Assembly (NCBI GenBank): GCA_035771165.1
Contig: JAWNZC010000111.1
Span: forward strand, 496,001 to 560,000
Source: Paragorgia papillata
Taxonomy: Eukaryota > Cnidaria > Anthozoa > Scleralcyonacea > Coralliidae
Direction: 5' to 3'
DNA: 64,000 bases
Under the pieces are notes generated by a model. That model saw only the letters and a program-made list of their open reading frames with translations. It did no database searches and was not told the origin of the DNA. The position numbers were made by a program, and so were the translations under genes. Positions 59,401-64,000 of the stretch are shown piece by piece (positions within the stretch are counted from its first letter, which is position 1; every line of letters starts with the position of its first letter).

Positions 59401-59774
59401 AACAGTACTAGTACCAGTACCAGAAAAGAATAATAGATAATTAACAAATGCAACTTCAGGCTATATGATGCCAAACTTTGCAACTTCGCCATCCTAAAAC
59501 TTTGTATATACTTTTCAGCATACTTTATTTATGTAATCTTATTTTTGGCGTAAATCAATAAACTGAAACTGAAGCAATTACTATCACAAAGCTTTTGTTT
59601 TGTTTTAGGTGTCAAGTAAAGGCATTGCAGGGGCACAGTGACAAAGATGCTGTAGAATGTTGCACTCCGAAAAGAAAATGTGTGGCGCTAGACCCTTGTT
59701 ATGTTAACCCTGTTATGAAAAGCACTTCTAAGATGCTTATAAGCGATTTGACATTGGATTGGACCCAATATTAA
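44434..59774 (+). CDS. Multi-exon DDE-transposase-like protein with PHD fingers (N-terminal exon not found)
   Basis: Exons: 44434-44679, 45125-45155, 45614-45667, 54081-54142, 54780-~58747, 58842-59008, 59175-59325 and 59609-59774, all GT/AG with consistent phase. Exon 1 resembles a PB1/ubiquitin-like fold (VFVQKYDEEWGERVDVENL). The fifth exon has a Lys/Glu-rich coiled coil, an acidic linker with VSGAERP repeats, then a transposase-like core with D/D/E candidates: NRDDQAGFRLD, IRVDGATDEGPSHLEVQF, and SYLNEVELMNGC followed by HANLFIPSTLAG. Two ING-type PHD fingers (WCWCQE...YCPDC and YCFCNQ...WMCPKC) end the protein and would bind histone tails. A frameshift lies near 55581-55613, in an A7 or C7 run. 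I do not recognise a named superfamily and found no terminal repeats, so it may be a domesticated gene or a transposon. Confidence 0.75.
44692..45000 (-). repeat. Possible LINE 3' tail in intron
   Basis: Read on -, sequence ending in ATAAAGATTATTATTATTAAT looks like a short-tandem LINE tail. It is AT-rich with no open frame, so this is a weak call. The remaining introns to 45124 and 45156-45613 hold nothing recognised. Confidence 0.3.
45752..46613 (+). repeat. BEL 5' LTR (862 bp)
   Basis: Near-identical to 52867-53727; the first difference is GGTTTGG versus GGTTTCG. A small open frame in it (46447-46638) is repeated in the other LTR and is not considered a gene. Confidence 0.95.
46804..48771 (+). 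pseudogene. BEL gag with zinc knuckles
   Basis: One frame interrupted by TAA at 47974 and 48448. The N-terminal 200 residues are coiled-coil rich (KARNTAKANVTRKVNKL, Ala/Lys/Glu-rich stretch). A Gln-rich segment is followed by the DUF1759-type capsid region (MKVFSGNPIDYCDFIKAFEH). After the second stop come the zinc-knuckle motifs CPLCYGSHWLSRC and CINCLSVGHFVRFC, typical of BEL/Pao Gag. Both stops are single codons within otherwise conserved sequence, so the damage looks recent. Confidence 0.9.
48780..51734 (+). pseudogene. BEL protease, reverse transcriptase and RNase H
   Basis: 984 codons. The protease active site is FLDSGSNTSFC near the start. RT has KVRVVFDCSAKH, MADIEAMFYQVRV, FGGASSPSCANFAL and the active-site YVDDCLKSV. 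RNase H has HHFPDASQHGYGAVTY, IPRMELSAAV, FWTDSTCVLRYI and LNPADDASRG. The frame is shifted relative to gag, and near 51527-51533 an A7 run changes frame again, so the last 70 codons are out-of-frame sequence. The N-terminal ATG is simply the first in the frame; expression would normally be from a gag-pol fusion. Confidence 0.92.
51535..52674 (+). pseudogene. BEL integrase
   Basis: It continues the polyprotein in another frame after the A7 run. The zinc-binding HH-CC region (YHDMSGHSG, ILNECFSCRKRQ) is followed by the DDE core: YSGVDCFGPF, RSDNGGNFV, then Glu in a GGVWER context. The BEL-specific C-terminus (PGDVVLV-like VDDVVLVLDDKTPRNTWPLGRVLEV) is present. The open frame itself starts at 51448, but the homologous sequence begins at about 51535. 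Confidence 0.9.
52867..53727 (+). repeat. BEL 3' LTR (861 bp)
   Basis: Copy of the 5' LTR, ending GGATTACA and followed by the target duplication ATGTC. Confidence 0.95.
53940..54040 (+). pseudogene. Possible LINE fragment
   Basis: A short piece reading KTLEYVSVTKLLGVNIHK resembles the conserved post-RT segment of CR1/jockey LINEs (YLGV-type motif). It is under 100 bp with stops, so only a weak call. Confidence 0.35.
54395..54510. repeat. Short fold-back sequence in intron
   Basis: GGGCATTTGA at about 54432 faces TCAAATGCCC at about 54494, with further pairing of CCCGGG-type segments. GTGTAACATCCCCCC at its left also resembles a segment at 60385-60420. It may be a small palindromic mobile element. 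Confidence 0.4.
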
Positions 59775-59799
59775 ATAGCACTAGAAGAAGCAGTAATCT

Positions 59800-60235
59800 A
59801 TGTGGGTGTGTCTATCTATGTATCTATCACCTCAATGTGGGTACCTGCGTCTATCTATATACAATCTATCACCTGAACATATCGCTATGTCCTCAATATG
59901 GATAGATTGTGTATATTGTATAGATTGCGTAGATCGCGTAAATTGCGTAGATCGCGTGGACTGCATAGAATGCGTAGATTGCGTAGAACGCGTAAACTAC
60001 ATAGATAGCGTAGAGTGCATAGATTGTGTAGATCGCGCGTAGATTGCAAAGATCGCGTAGCAGCATAGGTCGCAAATGCGTTAACTGCATACTGAGATCA
60101 CGTAGACAGCATAGATTGTGTAGATGGCGTGGACTGCATAGAACGCATAAACTGCATAAATCCCGTAGACTGCATGGATCGCGTTATCTGTGTAGATCGC
60201 GCGGACTTGGTAGATTCGGGACATTATCAGACTCG
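59800..60235. repeat. 9-bp minisatellite (GTAGATTGC-type)
   Basis: From about 59905, degenerate 9-mers such as GTAGATTGC, GTAGATCGC, GTGGACTGC and ATAGAATGC run to about 60230. A TCTATCTA-rich lead-in precedes them. The nine-base unit keeps a frame open that reads as Cys-Val-Asp-like repeats on + and Tyr-Ala-Ile-like repeats on -; neither is taken as a gene. Confidence 0.85.
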
Positions 60236-60339
60236 TATTAAAACGCCACTGTAGACTAGGGTTGCTGTCACTTTTTCGATGATTATTATGGAAACCAGCT
60301 CACCAAAATCTGGTAAGTCACCAGGGCCATGCATTTGGG

Positions 60340-60421
60340 TGGGGATTGTAACAGCAAACTTTCCCCGGGGGGCGGGGAAAAAGTAAAAATGTAACACTCC
60401 ACAAATGTTACAATCCCCGCT
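60340..60421. repeat. Small inverted repeat, possible MITE fragment
   Basis: GGGGATTGTAACA near 60341 and TGTTACAATCCCC near 60407 are perfect 13-bp inverted arms with G/C runs between them. Confidence 0.5.
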
Positions 60422-60471
60422 ATGTCCCGGGGGTCGGGGGGCCGTGGTTTCAATTGACTGGTGCATTACAG

Positions 60472-60648
60472 GTCGGAAACGTTTTGTCAATTGTATGTGA
60501 GAGACTCGGGGACGATCCCGTCAACCTTGAAAAGAACTACAAGCAGGAAAGTGAACGAGAACTTGCGCTACAGCCACATTGTATATTCGTGTATTGCTGG
60601 AGGGAAGTGTTTCAAATCAAGGTCAAATGGAGTGAGACCAAATCAAAG
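60472..60648 (+). CDS. Candidate isolated exon, unknown product
   Basis: An open stretch of 59 codons between a TTACAG acceptor and an AAAGGTATG donor, reading VGNVLSIVCERLGDD and WREVFQIKVKWSETKSK. It has coding-like composition but no recognised domain and no linked exons. It could be a relic of an element or of a host gene beyond the window. Confidence 0.35.
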
Positions 60649-60846
60649 GTATGTAGATATGCTAACAATTCTTTCTTAGACAGTAAATCATGGTGACCGG
60701 GCGGTCCACACGCGATTGATGCAATTAAGCTAAGAGTACGACCACGTGTTTTATTGACATTAAAATGAAGGAAATCTTATTAGTCAGTGTTTCACATTTC
60801 TGTAATTCACTATTTAATATAGCTTAATGAGAAACAAAGCAATTAC

Positions 60847-61702
60847 TTATTCTTTCTTTCTTCCATACTTAAATAGGTTTTCGTCGCAAGTTTGACGATG
60901 ATGACAATTCATTAGCTTGTAGACATTAGAGCCCTTTGCTTGGTTGGCAAGAAATGCTTGGCTTTTGGTTTGCGAACGCTTGTGATATTCCGTTCCTAAG
61001 TGTTTATTCAAGTCACCGGTTGTCCCGCTTAGACGGTCGTAGCGTTCTAATGGCTTGGTAACTAAACTGCCCAAACGAACGTCCGTGCGGTATGTGGCCT
61101 CTTCTGTTCCAGTGAGAAGACATAACTTGCGCAAAATTCCATCACAACTCTGGCTGAAGGCGAAAACTGGATATCGGTTTATATGCTGTTGTAGCAGATA
61201 CCTTTTGTAAGTACTGTTTCCTTGCTTCTTAAGAGAAAATGGCCATTGGAATCCAGGTTGAGCTTGCCATGTATTCTTCAACATGAATGTCTTTTCTACA
61301 TCAGTAGCTTTCGCTTTGAGAAACCTCCCAACGTCATAGTCTGGTAAAATGTGGCCATGGGAGATTGGTGATGTTTGATCGGATGTATTTGTTTTACTGC
61401 TGGGTAGCCTATTCTCCAGATCAGGAGTAGATGCAGATGAACACTGTGATGCTGTGTCAAAGTAGTCTTTCGACAGGACTATGCTACCACTACCAGAAGC
61501 ACATTCGTTTACTTCGGAAGTTTGTGATGCTGCTAAAACTACAGAAACATCTCCAGTTTCGTTTGCAGAAGAGGCTTTCGACGTTGGTTGTTGCTTAAAA
61601 AAGTTGAGTTTTGTTTGCCTAAGAGCATTTAGTCGACCAATTTTTTTTAGATGGACTAAGTATTTCATGATCAACTTCATCTGAATCAATATCTGAAGCC
61701 AT
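60847..61702 (-). pseudogene. hAT-type transposase N-terminal fragment with TTF/ZMYM-like zinc finger
   Basis: It starts at the ATG at 61702 (MASDIDSDEVDHEIL). The frame changes at the T8 run 61641-61648 and then reads to 60847. After a Ser/Thr-rich region, residues about 130-250 resemble the TTF-type zinc-finger region found at the start of ZMYM1-like and hAT transposases: FQWPFSLKKQGNSTYKRYLLQQH, RYPVFAFSQSCDGILRKLCLL, LGSLVTKPLERYDRL, LNKHLGTEYHKR. The DDE and dimerisation regions that should follow are absent, so it is a truncated or retired copy. No inverted repeats were found around it. Confidence 0.7.
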
Positions 61703-62004
61703 CTTTGAACTTCCAGAATTGCAAACAAGTTTTGGTTCTATTTAAACATTTAATTAAAAAGAGATTAGGATGCAAGCTACATATGCAGAAGATAGAGACC
61801 AGCTTTGGCGGCAAGAATGAAATATATGCATGTAAAAAGTTTTGGCAGTTTAACTTGGGTCTTGTAGAACAGTGACTAGTGAGCAACATTGTTTTTGTTT
61901 TATTTTGTCCTTGGCTAAAATTACTTTTAAAGCAGAAAAATAAATATGAACAGTCATCAAAACATTATTTGTTGGCAAGAATAACAAATAACTGAAAAAG
62001 AATA

Positions 62005-62152
62005 ATGTATATGTATATGTATATGTATACAAAGTATAAAGTATAGTTTTACCTTAAAGTCTTCGCTACCAGAGGTTTCACCCTAAACGGGATCATCAGT
62101 CGCCTGATGATGTATTGAGCACTCTCTAACATTTCGTGAACCATAACTCACT

Positions 62153-62188
<36 letters not shown>
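62005..62188. mobile_element. PLE 3'-end fragment with hammerhead-like motif, between TATATG microsatellites
   Basis: About 110 bp (62036-62145) matches the end of PLE pair B on the minus strand: the hammerhead-like segment, then TTGAGCACTCT and CTAACATTTC. It is flanked on both sides by (TATATG)n runs at about 62005-62031 and 62153-62188. No endonuclease coding sequence remains. Confidence 0.75.
62058..62104 (-). ncRNA. Hammerhead-like motif in solitary PLE fragment
   Basis: On -: core CTGATGA, helix II CCC/GGG, GAAAC, GTA, GCGAAGACT. The 5' strand of helix I (GGCGA) is offset by one base, so that helix is weak. Activity is uncertain. Confidence 0.6.
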
Positions 62189-62189
<1 letters not shown>

Positions 62190-63050
62190 ATTATAGCTAC
62201 ATAGCTACAGTATAACTGTATAAGCCAGACTTATGGCTATACTGCACTGTAACTATAATATATAGTCTGGGAAAGTCGTAGGTCATACGTATTAAAGCAT
62301 CAAAAATGCATAATTACTAAAATATATAAAATAGACAACAGAAATACGGGAATATGTAGACTGTAGAACGAGATCATTACAATTCTTCGACTTTTCATAT
62401 AAAAAATGCATCGATCAGTCGACGAAGTCCAAAAATCTTTGAAATACATCACAAAAGCTATTGACATGGTAATCAGATTGGCAGTGGTAACCGAACCGTG
62501 AAATTCGTGAATTAGCATTCTTCTATATATATTAAATCATTTCAAAAGTTTATAAATATTAAAGTCAATCTACCAGTCAGTATTTTTCGTAAGCAAACGT
62601 TATTAATATAATTATGTAGAACGCGAATTCAAATTTCAAACTCACCTATTTTAAGAAGATAAATAGAGCAAATGTACCAAAGTCCACAAAATTAGCATGC
62701 TGGAATGGCTGCGTTCGATATCCTGAGTCCGCGCTCCTTGTGGCATAATCAGAATTGAACCCAGGCCTTTTGAAGTAAACCAATCGCGCACAATCGGTTT
62801 ACATGTACTCATGTAGGTGCAATGGTGCATGGTCATGATTTGCATAACGCTAAGCTTAAAATGAAAAATGTCAGGCTACTCTGTTGTGCTCTTTATATCT
62901 TCCGGTAATTAAGACTAAGCGTGGAAAAACTGGTTACCGCGGGTACGTGTATCTGTATTGTGTGCATTTCTGGTTTCCTCTGGACCCTGGTTCTAGTTCT
63001 AGTAATCTAGTGTATAAACCCAATTTTTTTTCGTGCAAAGGGGGGGGGAG
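62189..63050. other. Region without recognised gene
   Basis: AT-rich. It has an imperfect palindrome around a TATAGCTACATAGC/GCTAC stretch (62186-62270), a minus-strand B-box-like GGGTTCAATTC near 62752, and a short G9 run at 63042. A GGCTACGCCACTG stretch follows at about 63073. These last elements are common in dispersed short repeats, but no boundary could be set. Confidence 0.5.
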
Positions 63051-63084
63051 CCGCGGCTCCCACAGCTCACCCCCTGGCTACGCC

Positions 63085-63240
63085 ACTGTACCGAAGTGGA
63101 AATCGCAAGTGCAATTTATGCTTGCAAGAGGAATTATGCATTTTAAAGGCTCAAAAGGGAACACTTTTGAACAAAAGATCAGAACTGTTTGCCAAATGTC
63201 GTTATGAAAACAAGTTTTATGCATCTAATTTTAAACCTAA
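63085..63240 (+). pseudogene. PLE endonuclease C-terminal fragment
   Basis: Reads CNLCLQEELCILKAQKGTLL then NKRSELFAKCRYENKF. This is the same Cys-containing C-terminal motif as in PLE pairs A and B, but from a more divergent family. It is followed by a hammerhead-like motif and then the start of another PLE frame, consistent with a tandem PLE arrangement. Confidence 0.78.
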
Positions 63241-63298
63241 ATGACTTTATTATGGACATTTTAGTATGAACATTTTAGTATGCACATTTTAGTATTTT

Positions 63299-63350
63299 TA
63301 TTAGTCTGATGATCGCCAGCGAAGCCTGAGCGTGAAACTCGAGTAGCAAT
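63299..63350 (+). ncRNA. Hammerhead-like motif between two PLE copies
   Basis: Core CTGATGA, extended helix II (CGCCAG/CTG-A-GCG with a six-base loop), core GAAAC, short helix III and GTA. Helix I is AT-rich and pairs poorly. The core is complete. Confidence 0.68.
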
Positions 63351-63496
63351 TTTTAATTTTTTTTAACCGTCTTAGTATTTATATGAACACTCTACAGTTC
63401 TGTATTGAGGACTGTACGGCTTCCGTGTCGCAAACCTGACGTATATTACCGCTCCTGTACAAAGTTGAGCACTCTTCGAACACAACCAGATTCAAG

Positions 63497-64000
63497 ATGG
63501 AAAAGTTGAATTTCAATTACTCTATGAAGAACATCCCACTTCCTTCCAAACAGCAATATCGTGCAAAACTCTTAAACAGCGTCGAAAGTGTTGTTGCCCG
63601 TATGAGGTGGAAGGCTCATTTCTTTTTAAATCCTAATCCTGACGTTCAACATAACAAGCAGTTTCAGATAAAGTCCAAGTATGCCCCTCCAATCGTGACT
63701 GAGCTAAGACATTTTGAAGACGACCTATTTAGAATGGTAGAAACACTGAAATTTCGACCCGTACGCAGCGATTTCCTCGACAACCTCCAAGAGGATATAA
63801 AACGTATAAATTCTAATGACAAAGTATTTGTTCCTGCAGACAAGACCAGAAATGTATAAGTACTATGAGAAGCTCCTGCGTGAAAATATCACAAAAAGTT
63901 ACAAGCAGTCCGATGATAATACCGTCAATTACATTAATGGCGAGTTAAAATGTATTTCAACCAAGCTGGGAATCAGTGGAAAGATAGAAACCATGGCTAC
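63497..64000 (+). pseudogene. Penelope-like reverse transcriptase, N-terminal part, runs off the window
   Basis: It starts at the ATG at 63497. Residues about 10-110 match the conserved region before the RT of PLE polyproteins: NIPLPSKQQYRAKLLNSVES, VARMRWKAHFF, FEDDLFRMVETLKFR, DKVFVPADKTRN. The frame changes near 63850: the continuation KYYEKLLRENITKSYK lies in a neighbouring frame, after which the sequence runs to the window edge. RT catalytic motifs would lie beyond 64000. Confidence 0.85.

Noticed and set aside
59800..60042. Cys-Val-Asp repeat protein
   Set aside because: Follows directly from the 9-bp minisatellite, with no flanking coding sequence.
62700..62800. B-box-like GGGTTCAATTC on the minus strand as a tRNA gene
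   Set aside because: No A box at the right distance and no acceptor or anticodon stems.

Overview
This is a repeat-dominated eukaryotic window. The genes have introns, there are kilobases of satellite, and nearly every reading frame belongs to a transposable element. The mix of Penelope-like elements with GIY-YIG endonucleases, hammerhead ribozymes, Ngaro/DIRS, BEL/Pao, Ty1/copia, CR1/jockey-like LINEs, a Crypton-like recombinase and large DNA transposons suggests an aquatic invertebrate, most likely a cnidarian. That placement is inference from the element mix, not from a diagnostic host gene. No certain single-copy host gene, rRNA or functional tRNA was recognised.

Layout, left half. Positions 1-30.68 kb are an array of a ~205-bp satellite, in forward orientation up to 22.63 kb and inverted from 23.61 kb. 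Part of the array is a higher-order repeat of ~4.22 kb that carries a 5'-truncated LINE (16.1-17.0 and 20.3-21.3 kb). One copy was split by a 13.58-kb DNA transposon (1449-15027) with 87-bp terminal inverted repeats and a 9-bp target duplication. The other copy keeps the uninterrupted site at 19250-19258. The transposon carries two convergent genes: a RecQ-family helicase on + and a six-exon, 813-codon DUF6589-like putative transposase on -. An intron of the transposase gene has received a 5.6-kb Ngaro-like retrotransposon (4443-10080) with split direct repeats but no tyrosine recombinase.

Middle, 30.7-44.06 kb. In order: a decayed LINE, a Crypton-like tyrosine recombinase frame, a palindromic MITE, and three head-to-head pairs of 5'-truncated Penelope-like elements (PLEs) whose outer ends each carry a hammerhead-ribozyme-like motif. 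Between the PLEs lies a tandem array of a 277-bp monomer (35.1-36.4 kb), each monomer with a well-formed type I hammerhead. This has the architecture of a metazoan retrozyme. A complete but frame-broken copia element (37578-42133) sits inside one PLE.

Right half, 44.06-64 kb. A multi-exon gene (about 44434-59774) encodes an N-terminal PB1/ubiquitin-like segment, a ~1,000-residue DDE-transposase-like core and two C-terminal ING-type PHD fingers. One intron holds a full BEL/Pao element (45752-53727). Beyond it lie a 9-bp minisatellite, a hAT-type zinc-finger fragment, and at the right edge the 3' end of one PLE followed by the start of another, with a hammerhead-like motif between them.

Most exciting: the retrozyme array and the 11-mer TTGAGCACTCT that it shares with four PLE-associated sites; the helicase plus DUF6589 transposon with its paralogous empty site; and the PHD-finger DDE gene. 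All alignments, splice junctions and RNA folds were done by eye.
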